A stretch of DNA of 26,148 nucleotides, taken from Candidatus Eiseniibacteriota bacterium (GTDB lineage Bacteria; Eisenbacteria; RBG-16-71-46; JAFGJU01). The notes beneath the pieces are model-generated. The model ran no database searches and was not told the origin of the DNA. It worked only from the letters and a program-made list of their open reading frames with translations. Below are positions 1 through 7,471 of this stretch, in pieces (positions within the stretch are counted from its first letter, which is position 1; every line of letters starts with the position of its first letter). The DNA lies in assembly GCA_016928935.1 (NCBI GenBank), contig JAFGJU010000192.1, positions 1 through 26,148 on the forward strand, given 5' to 3'. The position numbers and the translations under genes are program-made.

Positions 1-46
1 GCTTGGCGGAGGTTGGGTCTCGGTTCGGCCGCGGGTTTGAGGCGTT

Positions 47-74
47 GGTTTACATAATATGCATTATGCGACAT
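47..74 (-). other. dif: Putative chromosome dimer resolution (dif) site
   Basis: Read on the minus strand, these 28 bases split into an 11-bp left arm ATGTCGCATAA (XerC side), a 6-bp centre TGCATA and an 11-bp right arm TTATGTAAACC (XerD side). From memory of the known sites, 20 of 28 positions match E. coli dif, including CGCATAA and TTATGT, and the right arm matches B. subtilis dif at 10 of 11 positions. It is an AT-rich island in GC-rich, gene-free DNA. Its inferred role is as the XerC/XerD target that resolves chromosome dimers at the terminus. A Xer-type recombinase is encoded at 7472-8416. Identification is by pattern only, with no database search. Confidence 0.75.
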
Positions 75-249
75 TTGAATCAGGCCGCAAGACGCTGCGA
101 CCACAGCCTTCAGAAACCCCGGCCACCCCGCGGTCCCTCCGCCGCCGGTCGGATGCGCCCAGAACTTGAGCGGCCCGGCAGAGACCCGCCCGCAAGCCGC
201 GCCTTCGGAGTGGGTCGGCACTGGCGCCGGTCGATCCTGGGGCCACTGA
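75..249. other. Non-coding stretch beside the dif-like site
   Basis: No gene is supported here. The open frames that cross it run through the dif-like site, have arginine- and proline-rich compositions typical of shadow frames, and resemble no family I recognise. I see no tRNA-like fold, tandem repeat or clear hairpin with a T-run. By hand count the plus strand has 56 G and 69 C here, against 22 G and 9 C in bases 1-46 on the other side of the dif-like site. Confidence 0.5.
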
Positions 250-603
250 CTAGAACGGGACCTTCGAGTGATACTGTCCCAAGAGCGGTATGTTCCAGTG
301 TTCGCCTGAGACTGCCTTCACGATACCGATGAGGGCTACAAGGAGCACGCTCACCCATCCCGCAAACGTCAGGATGACCTCGATGGCAGTGCCGATGAAC
401 GGGATGCGGCCTATGGAGGCGGCTACTATGGTAATAAAGATGGCGAGGACGATCTCAAAGCAGAAAAGAAGGAACCCCTGCCTTGCGTGATGCATGGCGA
501 AGGCGTTCTCTTTCTGCAGAAGCGGAGGGAGGAAGCAGAGAAACAGAATGTAGGACGCGGCGGCGAGGAGTCTTCCTTCCGTGTGTTCGGCCTGTTCGTT
601 CAA
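250..603 (-). CDS. Small DUF4870/Tic20-like membrane protein
   Basis: A 117-residue integral membrane protein of unknown function. It has three hydrophobic segments, at about residues 11-27, 42-65 and 72-96. It shows the pattern of the DUF4870/Tic20-like (UPF0132-type) family: a HHARQG segment before the second helix, an IPFIG turn, and a C-terminal 'G..WNIPLLG' tail. The length is normal for the family. The start is TTG at 603, chosen because GGGAGGTG lies 4 nt upstream and the next in-frame Met is inside the hydrophobic core. It is the last gene of the TPR-GH57 group, 84 nt after the GH57 stop, and the gene nearest the dif-like site. Confidence 0.75.
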   Translation of the reverse strand: MNEQAEHTEGRLLAAASYILFLCFLPPLLQKENAFAMHHARQGFLLFCFEIVLAIFITIVAASIGRIPFIGTAIEVILTFAGWVSVLLVALIGIVKAVSGEHWNIPLLGQYHSKVPF

Positions 604-661
604 ATCGCACCTCCCTGCGTGGGTCCCGGGGAACCGTTTACGGACTGATTCGCGCGGCGGC

Positions 662-680
662 TCGGCCTTCCTAGGGCCGA
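662..680 (-). other. Short hairpin after the GH57 gene
   Basis: TCGGCC and GGCCGA form a perfect 6-bp stem around a 7-nt loop just downstream of the GH57 stop. No T-run follows on the minus strand, so it is not a canonical intrinsic terminator. It could be an mRNA end-stabilising hairpin or chance. Confidence 0.25.
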
Positions 681-687
681 CTCAGCT

Positions 688-2892
688 TCAGGCCGTCCAG
701 GACGATGTCTCGCACTCGTCGGACGGTATCTGGAACGACAGCTTCTCCTGGGCGGGCCAGCTCTCGACGACCATGTCCTCTTTCGTGACGAGCAAGAGCG
801 CGTCAATGCGGTCGCCGGGTGAGAGGCCGAGGTCCTTGAGCGGCAGAGCGACCTCGACTATGTCGAGCGCGGCGCATGCGGCGGACGTGGAAATCTCCTC
901 CCAGTGGGAGTCCGTTCTGCGCTGCACCAGAAGTCCACACTGGGTCTGGCCCGGACCCAGTGGAAGACTGAACCTCACGTTCACGGGTGACGCTATTTCG
1001 AAAACGAGCCTCACGTTGGCGAAGTGCCCGGAGTCCGGCCTGGCCACTGTGTCCATGCGCACGTACAGCCTGACCGCGTCGTAGCCGTAGTACAGGGCGC
1101 GGACCACGCTCGAGGCCTGGCGCATGCTGCTCGCGCCCCTCGTGAGGTCGCAGTAGCCACCCAGCCGCCACTCGTAGTAGTCGGTAACCCTTCCGTCGAT
1201 CCGCGGCTCGAGGAACCCTCCGGGCGGGGCCGACGTAACCTGGGGTCTCGTACCGCCTGCTCCCAGGATCGGCGCATACAGCCGCGCCGGGACCTCCAGG
1301 TGCAAGAGCTCGTAGACTCTTATCAGGTGATTCCGGAACAGGGAGTCGAACTCGAAGTCGAACCCCGAGGAGTGCTCGTCCCCGTACCACCAGAACCAGT
1401 CGCTGCCCTCCGCCACGTGTATCTCGCGGCAGGCAGCGCGCACGGGCTCCGAGCCCTCCGCCTCCGGGCGCGCCTCCAGGTACTTGAGCAGCGCTGAGCG
1501 GGTCTCAGCCAGGAGGTCCCACGCCGTGTTGTCCTCTTCGTGCCCCACCCATATGCGGAAGTTGGAGTCTATCCAGGAACCGGGCGGCACCGTCGTGAGC
1601 TTTCGCGAGGCGGGAAAACGACTCAAGTACTCGGCCGGCGTGGTGGTCCTGATGTGCGGATGAGAAGAGAGCTCCCGGTACAGGAGTTGAAGGAAATCCC
1701 TGCCGTCGTTCTCGTAAAACTCCCAGCAGTTCTCTCCGTCCAGCACTATGCACACGAGCGGCTCGTCCAGCTCGGAAGTCTGGCCGATGATTTCGAGACG
1801 GGCCAACAGGTCCTTCACGGCCGCGTCGGTCGCCCAGTTCATGTACGTAAAACCTATCAGGTCCGACAACACCTTGTCCCTGAACAGGAGTGAGACGGGA
1901 CCGGATGGGGTGTCGAACGCATACGGCCTTGAAATGGCCGCGCTCACTTCCCTTCTGCCCGCTTTCTGCAGCCCCAGTGCGCGCACGAGTATGCTCTCGT
2001 CGGCCGCCACCCACTCAAAGCCGGCGCTTCCGGCCAGGTGGAGCGTTTGCTCGCTCACGCCCCCCTCCGAGGGCCAGAGCCCCTTGGGCGCTACGCCGAA
2101 CAGCCTCTTGTGGCACTCGAGCGCCTCCTCCAGCTGGAGCATCGCGTCCTCGGGCCACTTGATGCACGACTGCGGGAGGCTCGTGCCGGGAGACGCCTCG
2201 CACGCCACGGTGATGTCGCACAGCAGGGGCAGAATGGGATGAAAGTAGGCCGAGCTGGATATCTCTATCTGCGCCCTCTCCCTGGCCAGTCGCCAGGCGT
2301 CCAGGACGCCGGCGATGATGGTCACTTGCTTCTTTATGACTGCGTCCCTGTCCGAAACAGTGAAGTTGGCGCCCTTCTTGACCACTGAGGCCACGTCAGG
2401 GTCGTCCAGGTAGAACGGGTCTATCCACACCAGGTTGAACAGAGTCTGCAGCTCCAACACATCCTGCGCCGCAAATCTGTCCAAACCCTTCTTACGAGAG
2501 ATTTCCTGCCTGAGGGCCTGCATCCTGCGGTACAGGCGGTAGTAAGTGGGATACCGACCTATGGCGTGCTTCGCGTTCGCCGTGAAGAAGTTTCGCAAGA
2601 GAAAGCGCTTCTCTTCGTCGTTTAGACTCTCAGGCGACTTGGTGGACAGCTCCAGGAACACGTCGCGGACCGGATTGCGCGCGTAGTCCTCCAGTTGTTC
2701 CAGGAGACACGGTACCAGGTTGAAGGTCACGCGGACGCCCGGGAAATCGTCCAGCATCTGGACCATGTCCGCGTAGTCCTTGGCCGCGTGTAGCCGGACC
2801 CAGGGCAGCATGTAGATGCCCGTCCGGGCGTCCTTGTACACCGGCTGATGCATGTGCCATACAATGGCTACGTGGACTGTCTTTGCTGGCAT
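688..2892 (-). CDS. Glycoside hydrolase family 57 protein (amylase-like)
   Basis: A 734-residue GH57 enzyme that probably acts on alpha-glucans such as glycogen or maltodextrins. The exact specificity cannot be read from the sequence. The N-terminus begins directly with the first barrel strand and the family signature HMHQP (residues 13-17). GLWPSEGG near residue 272 carries the probable catalytic glutamate, and LDGENCWEFY near 385 carries the probable catalytic aspartate. The last 170 or so residues form a beta-rich region that resembles the DOMON or glucodextranase C-like modules found behind some GH57 domains. No signal peptide is visible, so it is probably cytoplasmic. It lies 33 nt downstream of the TPR gene. 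No good ribosome binding site precedes the ATG at 2892, but the HMHQP position fixes the start closely. Confidence 0.88.
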   Translation of the reverse strand: MPAKTVHVAIVWHMHQPVYKDARTGIYMLPWVRLHAAKDYADMVQMLDDFPGVRVTFNLVPCLLEQLEDYARNPVRDVFLELSTKSPESLNDEEKRFLLRNFFTANAKHAIGRYPTYYRLYRRMQALRQEISRKKGLDRFAAQDVLELQTLFNLVWIDPFYLDDPDVASVVKKGANFTVSDRDAVIKKQVTIIAGVLDAWRLARERAQIEISSSAYFHPILPLLCDITVACEASPGTSLPQSCIKWPEDAMLQLEEALECHKRLFGVAPKGLWPSEGGVSEQTLHLAGSAGFEWVAADESILVRALGLQKAGRREVSAAISRPYAFDTPSGPVSLLFRDKVLSDLIGFTYMNWATDAAVKDLLARLEIIGQTSELDEPLVCIVLDGENCWEFYENDGRDFLQLLYRELSSHPHIRTTTPAEYLSRFPASRKLTTVPPGSWIDSNFRIWVGHEEDNTAWDLLAETRSALLKYLEARPEAEGSEPVRAACREIHVAEGSDWFWWYGDEHSSGFDFEFDSLFRNHLIRVYELLHLEVPARLYAPILGAGGTRPQVTSAPPGGFLEPRIDGRVTDYYEWRLGGYCDLTRGASSMRQASSVVRALYYGYDAVRLYVRMDTVARPDSGHFANVRLVFEIASPVNVRFSLPLGPGQTQCGLLVQRRTDSHWEEISTSAACAALDIVEVALPLKDLGLSPGDRIDALLLVTKEDMVVESWPAQEKLSFQIPSDECETSSWTA

Positions 2893-2925
2893 GAGTGTAG
2901 GTGAATTAAGACGGCCAGTCCCGGC

Positions 2926-3669
2926 TCAGTTGGAATTCGGGGCGGCGGCCGACGCCGTCGCCGCGGGCGACTCGGTCGCGCCCAGCCTGAGCTTCAGCCG
3001 CAGCTCCTCGGCCGCTATTTTGGCGGCGTTGACGCCCCAGTAATCTGCATGGTTCTTGATCACGTTGTCATAAAGCTCTATGGCGCGGCCGTACATCGTT
3101 GCGGCCCTGTAGCAGCGCGCGGCAGCCATCAGGTCCTCGGCGGCCTCGTTCCCCTGCAAGGTGAGGGCGATGGCCTCTCTCTCTCTGGCCGCCTTCGCGA
3201 ACTCTCCCTTCTCCTCGAGCGCGGTGGCAATGCCGCGTCTGGCCGAGTTCCGCAGCAACTCGTCCTTCCCCACCCGCTTCAGGAACTTCTCGTAGCTGTC
3301 TATGGCCTCGTCCAGGGCGCGGGTCTCGAGCAGCGCGTCTCCTCTGAAAAGCAGCCCCTTCTTCCCGCTCTCGGTCCCGGCGTACCTGTCCAGCAGCTCG
3401 TTGTACAAGATCGTGGCCTGCGGCGCGTTGCCCGACCAGAGTTCCCGGTTGGCCTGAGTGAGTATCATCTCGGCCGCCGCCTCCGCCTTGGCTCTGTCCC
3501 GGACCATCATAACGACCACGACCAGCGAGACGACGACGACGATGCACGCGATGATGAGAACGCGAGCGTGCAGCTTGGCGAAATCCGCCGCCTTGAGAGA
3601 GAAAGTGACGAGCGGGTCTCTCTTCATTTCCTTCCTGGTCATCCTCATTTTCGTCTTCTTCTTCGCCAA
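2926..3669 (-). CDS. Membrane-anchored TPR protein, yfgM-like
   Basis: A 247-residue protein with a lysine/arginine-rich cytoplasmic N-terminus, one very hydrophobic membrane segment (about residues 37-56), then TPR-like helical pairs ('LYNELLDRY', 'AIDSYEKFL', 'AIELYDNVI') and a low-complexity Ala/Ser tail. The layout of short inside tail, single helix and outside TPR domain resembles YfgM or TPR_21 proteins, which scaffold envelope assembly. The specific partner is unknown. The start is TTG at 3669: AGGAGGTG lies 5 nt upstream and the coding character begins there. A longer frame opening at 3747 would put the extended -10 promoter and this ribosome binding site inside the gene, so it is less likely. 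It is first in a three-gene group with GH57 and the DUF4870-like gene. Confidence 0.78.
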   Translation of the reverse strand: MAKKKTKMRMTRKEMKRDPLVTFSLKAADFAKLHARVLIIACIVVVVSLVVVVMMVRDRAKAEAAAEMILTQANRELWSGNAPQATILYNELLDRYAGTESGKKGLLFRGDALLETRALDEAIDSYEKFLKRVGKDELLRNSARRGIATALEEKGEFAKAAREREAIALTLQGNEAAEDLMAAARCYRAATMYGRAIELYDNVIKNHADYWGVNAAKIAAEELRLKLRLGATESPAATASAAAPNSN

Positions 3670-3674
3670 GTCGA

Positions 3675-3682
3675 CACCTCCT
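3675..3682 (-). promoter_or_regulatory. Strong ribosome binding site that fixes a TTG start
   Basis: AGGAGGTG on the minus strand stands 5 nt before TTG at 3669. It is the best ribosome binding site near this gene and decides in favour of the TTG start over the upstream in-frame start at 3747. Confidence 0.75.
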
Positions 3683-3761
3683 GCGGAACTCGCCCGCCAG
3701 ACAACGACCCGAGTGTAAGCTCTTGAAACGTCCGAGTGCCGGCGCACTCACAATGCCGACT

Positions 3762-3770
3762 AGTATAGCA
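3762..3770 (-). promoter_or_regulatory. Extended -10 promoter for the TPR-GH57 group
   Basis: TGCTATACT on the minus strand matches an extended -10 element (TGn plus TATAAT with one mismatch). No -35 at normal spacing is evident: TTGGAC lies 21 nt upstream. Transcription would start near 3755 and give a leader of about 85 nt before the TTG at 3669. It lies in the 116-nt gap after the SNF2 partner gene. Confidence 0.5.
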
Positions 3771-3785
3771 CAAAAAGCGCGTGCG

Positions 3786-4835
3786 TCAGTCCAACTTATC
3801 CGCACCCCCCGAGCAGGCCCGGCACAGCACGGCACCCGAGCCGTCCAGACGCAGCGACATGAACATATCGCTGCAACCCTGACAGAAGGCCCCCTTGGCG
3901 GAAGCGCTGGCCAGGTCGAACACCCCGTAGAATTCGGTGAAAGGATGGGCCTCCACCCTCAGGGTGAGAAGAGTTCTGGGCACCCTTATCTCCTCTGCTC
4001 CCACCAGCGAAATCCTCACTCTGGGCCTGAACCTGGCGGCTTCGGCCGCCGCCTTTCGCTGCCATTCGAGCTTGTAGCCGTCCGCTCGGCCCGGGCGGCC
4101 GTCGTTTCTCAAGACGGCGTCCGGACCCAGATCCCCCTCTTCCACAATGAGCCGCCTGTAGTAGGATTCCAGCCTCTCCAGCTCCTTTTCCAACAGGTCG
4201 TCGCTCCGCGTCTTGAACGACAGGACCTTGTGCTTCAGTTTCGCCACCAGGCCCGCGGAGGCCACCCGGAGCCCGTGGGTCAGCTCCTCATTGCGCGAGG
4301 GCGACGCATCGTCCTGGACGACCGGGACCTCCTCAAAGCTCAGGCCCTCCCAGTAGGACTCCGGCTCCGAGCAGACCTTGCGAGAGGCGGAGTCGTACAC
4401 TACACTTCTGAGCTCGTGCGTGGAGTCGACCGAGCAGTAGGACACGAGGAAATGGAAGCGCAGGAACAGGTGACAGTATTTCTCCCTGTCCGTTATCTCA
4501 ACGCCGAAGTTCTCGAATTCGACCTGCTTCAGAAACTGACCCACACCCCTGGCCTTCTCCTTGGCCCTTCTCCTGGACACCAGGCCCCGCTGTCTGGCCA
4601 ACGTCAGCAGAACGGAGAAAAAATGGCTGCCCGGTGTCGTCAATTCGGCTTCCTGGACGGCCGCGGCCGCTTCCTCGCTGAAAGCCAGCAGCACGGCCTC
4701 CCGCCTCAGCTTCTGCTTGAGCTCCGGGCCCAGCCTGACTTCCAGGAGGTCGCGCCCGACAGGGCTGACGCTGGCGCCTCTGGCCGCCAGCAGCCTTCCT
4801 GCGAATTCCTGTATGGTCCCGGGTTCGGGGGTCAC
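3786..4835 (-). CDS. Zinc-motif partner protein of the SNF2 helicase
   Basis: A 349-residue protein I cannot assign to a named family. The N-terminal 90 or so residues look like a compact alpha/beta domain ('LLAFSEEAAA', 'GSHFFSVLLTLARQRG'). The centre holds a charged helical segment ('DDLLEKELERLESYYRR') resembling the coiled segments C-terminal to the motor in RapA-class proteins. The C-terminus has a CxxC...CxxC pair (CQGC and CRAC) that should bind zinc. Start GTG at 4835 overlaps the helicase stop codon (GTGA), so translation is coupled and the two proteins probably work together. One reading is that this is the detached C-terminal half of a RapA-like remodeler. That is inference from position and character, not homology shown here. 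Confidence 0.6.
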   Translation of the reverse strand: MTPEPGTIQEFAGRLLAARGASVSPVGRDLLEVRLGPELKQKLRREAVLLAFSEEAAAAVQEAELTTPGSHFFSVLLTLARQRGLVSRRRAKEKARGVGQFLKQVEFENFGVEITDREKYCHLFLRFHFLVSYCSVDSTHELRSVVYDSASRKVCSEPESYWEGLSFEEVPVVQDDASPSRNEELTHGLRVASAGLVAKLKHKVLSFKTRSDDLLEKELERLESYYRRLIVEEGDLGPDAVLRNDGRPGRADGYKLEWQRKAAAEAARFRPRVRISLVGAEEIRVPRTLLTLRVEAHPFTEFYGVFDLASASAKGAFCQGCSDMFMSLRLDGSGAVLCRACSGGADKLD

Positions 4836-6850
4836 TCCTGGTTCCTCCCAGTCTGTACGTCGAAGATGCGCCTGTCGAGATCCTTCACTTTCTCGTACCT
4901 CTTCTTGGCGTACATCAGGCGCGCGCCGAAGGAGGAGAACCTTCTCTCGGCCTCCGCCTCGTCCTTCGACGAGGCCCAGATGTAGAACACCGTCTCCTCG
5001 AAGGACCGTTTCTCGTCCAGGTTGCCCAGTATGAGATCCATCTCTCCCACCACCAGCTCGAACATGCTTATCTTCTTCTGCAGAATCTCGAGCACGTATG
5101 ACTCGACGGTCCCCTCAGTCGTGAAATTGAATATCTGAATGTCGTGCTTCTGACCCAGACGGTGCACCCGTCCTATTCTCTGCTCGATGCGCATCGGGTT
5201 CCAGGGCAGGTCGTAGTTGACGATCCTCCGGCAGAACTGAAGGTTCCTGCCCTCCCCTCCTGCCTCGGTGCTGAGCAGCACCTGCGCCTGCCGCCTGAAG
5301 CCGGCTATGGCGTCTTCCTTCTCGGACGGCGTCAGGCCGCCGTAGAACACGGACGCCCGGACGCCCGCCTCGTCCAACACGCGCTTCAAGTAGTCCAGCG
5401 TGCTCTTGAATTGCGTGAAGACGATCACCTTCTCCTTTCTTTGTTCAAGAAGCCCCATCAGCCCAGCGCACTTCGAGTTGAAGGAGATGGAGGCCGCGGC
5501 GTCCCTCAGTTCCTCAAACCTCCCCTTGGCGGCGCGGTACCTGGCGTTTGCGCACAGACGCTCGAGTGTCCGCAGTGCGGCAAAGCTGCTGCTGCCTATT
5601 TCCTTCTGAAGCACGAGCAGCGTGAAGTACCACTGCTTCTCTATCTCCGTCCCGCGTCGGCCGAACATCTCCCTGACCAGGTCCGACACCGAGTCGTACA
5701 GCTCTCTTTCTCTCTCCGAGAGCTGGAACGCGACCTCCTGGACGACCCGCTTCGTGAACGGCACCTCGGCCTGACTCCTGGACGTGCGCACCATGACCTC
5801 GGAAAGAAGCCGGCTCAGACTGTGGGTGTTTTTCGCCAGACGCCTGTCTCCTCTCACCATGAACTGTCGCCGAAAGGCTCTGTAGGTGCCCAGTGTGCCG
5901 GGCCTGAGCAATGTCACAAGATTAAAGAGCTCTCTGAGGTCGTTTTGGACGGGGGTGGCGGTCAGCAGCAGCATATACTTGACGTTCAGGCCGTGCACGA
6001 ATTTCCACGCGACCGTCTTGTGGTTGCGCAGCCGGTGCGCCTCGTCTACTATGAGCAGGTCGAAGTGCGCCTTCCCCACCTCGTCCCTGTTCCGAGCGCT
6101 CTTGGCGCAGTCGATTGAAGCGATGACTATGCGACCCCTACCCCAGTCACCTGGACCCAGAGCGACCTCCGCCCTCACCATGAACTTGTTCCAGAGCTCT
6201 TCGCGCCACTGAGACAGCAACGACACGGGGACCAGAATGAGACACCTCCTGACGAGGCTCCTCAGGAGGTACTCCTTGAGCACGAGGCCCGCCTCTATCG
6301 TCTTGCCGAGTCCCACTTCGTCGGCCAGGAGCGCTCTCCCGCCCATGTCCCTCATCACTTTGAGGCATCCCTTCAGCTGGTGCTGGTGCCTGTCCACGTC
6401 TCTCACGTACTGGAGCGCCACCAGGTGCGTGAAGCCCCTGTCCAGCGCCAGTCTCTCCGCCTCCATGCGCAGCGCGAAGTCCTCGCAGGAATCGAACTTC
6501 CCTGCCTGGAGGGCCTTCATCACCTGGAGACCGCCTTCGTCCCATTCCAGCATCTCTGCGGACTGCCATTCTGTTGCCGCCGCCCGCGCCAGGTGCTCGG
6601 CGATGCCGGGCGCCTCCTTTCCCGACTGAGCACCGTGGCCGCCGCCCGCGCCCCCCGCCTTTTCTTCCTTCCCTTCCGCGACCTCCTTGCCCTCGACCAG
6701 CGGATACGTCGAGACTATCCGCTTGACGCCGCACGGGAACACCACTTCCAGGACGTCGTGGAGCACGCCCTTTCTGACGTCCACCACAAGCCCCTCACCG
6801 AACAGGCGATGCACCACTCTGTTTCCGACTGCGAAGACCGGGCCGCTCAT
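4832..6850 (-). CDS. RapA-like SNF2-family helicase/translocase
   Basis: A 672-residue Swi2/Snf2 ATPase expected to translocate on double-stranded DNA and displace or recycle bound protein such as RNA polymerase. The N-terminal 60 residues form a small beta domain ('GNRVVHRLFGEGLVVDV') resembling Tudor/KOW-type modules. Walker A is DEVGLGKTIEAG (about 175-187), the DEAH box is in LLIVDEAHRL (about 266), and motif III is LLLTATPVQN. The second lobe has KVIVFTQFKSTLDYL, LSTEAGGEGRNLQF and QRIGRVHRLGQ (ending about 562). All core motifs are intact. The DEVGLGKT/EAGGEGRN pattern is that of the RapA group, also seen in some defence helicases. It is shorter than E. coli RapA (968 residues) and is coupled by a 4-nt overlap to the zinc-motif protein downstream. 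Confidence 0.9.
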   Translation of the reverse strand: MSGPVFAVGNRVVHRLFGEGLVVDVRKGVLHDVLEVVFPCGVKRIVSTYPLVEGKEVAEGKEEKAGGAGGGHGAQSGKEAPGIAEHLARAAATEWQSAEMLEWDEGGLQVMKALQAGKFDSCEDFALRMEAERLALDRGFTHLVALQYVRDVDRHQHQLKGCLKVMRDMGGRALLADEVGLGKTIEAGLVLKEYLLRSLVRRCLILVPVSLLSQWREELWNKFMVRAEVALGPGDWGRGRIVIASIDCAKSARNRDEVGKAHFDLLIVDEAHRLRNHKTVAWKFVHGLNVKYMLLLTATPVQNDLRELFNLVTLLRPGTLGTYRAFRRQFMVRGDRRLAKNTHSLSRLLSEVMVRTSRSQAEVPFTKRVVQEVAFQLSERERELYDSVSDLVREMFGRRGTEIEKQWYFTLLVLQKEIGSSSFAALRTLERLCANARYRAAKGRFEELRDAAASISFNSKCAGLMGLLEQRKEKVIVFTQFKSTLDYLKRVLDEAGVRASVFYGGLTPSEKEDAIAGFRRQAQVLLSTEAGGEGRNLQFCRRIVNYDLPWNPMRIEQRIGRVHRLGQKHDIQIFNFTTEGTVESYVLEILQKKISMFELVVGEMDLILGNLDEKRSFEETVFYIWASSKDEAEAERRFSSFGARLMYAKKRYEKVKDLDRRIFDVQTGRNQE

Positions 6851-6860
6851 GCCACCACCG

Positions 6861-7454
6861 TCAATCCACTATGTAGAAGTTCAACCCCGCTGCCGCCTCG
6901 CCCGAGCCCAAGAGGCCCCCCTGACCGAACAGGCCGTAGCCTCTGACGCAGACATCGAACGACACCACTCTGTGAAAGAAGTACTCCAGGCCCGCGCCCG
7001 CCGTCAGCACCAACCCGTCGGGGCCGACCTCGGACCCGTCGTCGTAGTTCCTGGCGGGATGGTGGAACCCCACGCCGACCGCCAAGTACCGCGTCAGAGC
7101 GCTGGGACGCTGGAAATAGAAAAGGTAGTCGGCCGTGAACACGGCCACGGTCATGTCCCTGGGCTGGGGTTCACTCCCGCCCCCGGGGATTCCGTCGAAC
7201 TGCTGGTTCTCCATCGAGATGCCTATGGCCCTCTCGTCGCCCATGTAGTACCTGAGCCTGAGCGCGTATCCCGGCCCGCGGTCGAACTCGTCCGCGGGCT
7301 CAGCGTCTCCGGTCAGCAGGCCGTACTGGCCCTGGACCCCCACCATCAGGGTGCCGCGCTCCTCAAAGATGGGACCGCACTGACCGGCCGAATGCCAGCC
7401 CGCCGCCGTCATGACCCACGCCGCCAGCGCCAACAGCCTCACTTCCTTTCTCAT
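6861..7454 (-). CDS. Small outer-membrane beta-barrel protein
   Basis: A 197-residue exported protein. A signal peptide (residues 1 to about 24, ending near HSAGQCG) is followed by alternating strands typical of OmpA/OmpW-size 8-stranded barrels ('GYALRLRYYMGDERAIGISM', 'LTRYLAVGVGFHH', 'LTAGAGLEYFF'). It ends in 'AAAGLNFYIVD', so the usual terminal aromatic is a few residues in from the end. The ATG at 7454 is chosen because AAGGAGG precedes it and the frame upstream lies antisense to the tail of the recombinase gene in poor coding character. It sits between the recombinase (17 nt) and the helicase (10 nt), which is unusual company for a barrel. The substrate is unknown. Confidence 0.72.
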   Translation of the reverse strand: MRKEVRLLALAAWVMTAAGWHSAGQCGPIFEERGTLMVGVQGQYGLLTGDAEPADEFDRGPGYALRLRYYMGDERAIGISMENQQFDGIPGGGSEPQPRDMTVAVFTADYLFYFQRPSALTRYLAVGVGFHHPARNYDDGSEVGPDGLVLTAGAGLEYFFHRVVSFDVCVRGYGLFGQGGLLGSGEAAAGLNFYIVD

Positions 7455-7471
7455 CCTTTCCTCCTTCCTTT

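Noticed and set aside
3..332. Open frame on the plus strand across the left end
   Set aside because: It runs through the dif-like site and overlaps the end of the DUF4870-like gene; Arg/Pro-rich with no recognisable domain.
662..680. Hairpin as a terminator for GH57
   Set aside because: Six-bp stem with no T-run on the minus strand; kept only as a low-confidence hairpin.
3723..4985. 420-codon plus-strand open frame
   Set aside because: Antisense to the zinc-motif partner and the end of the helicase; composition typical of a shadow frame in GC-rich DNA.
3786..6850. Complete known defence system around the SNF2 helicase
   Set aside because: No methyltransferase, nuclease or phospholipase partners of DISARM or similar systems are present; neighbours are housekeeping genes.
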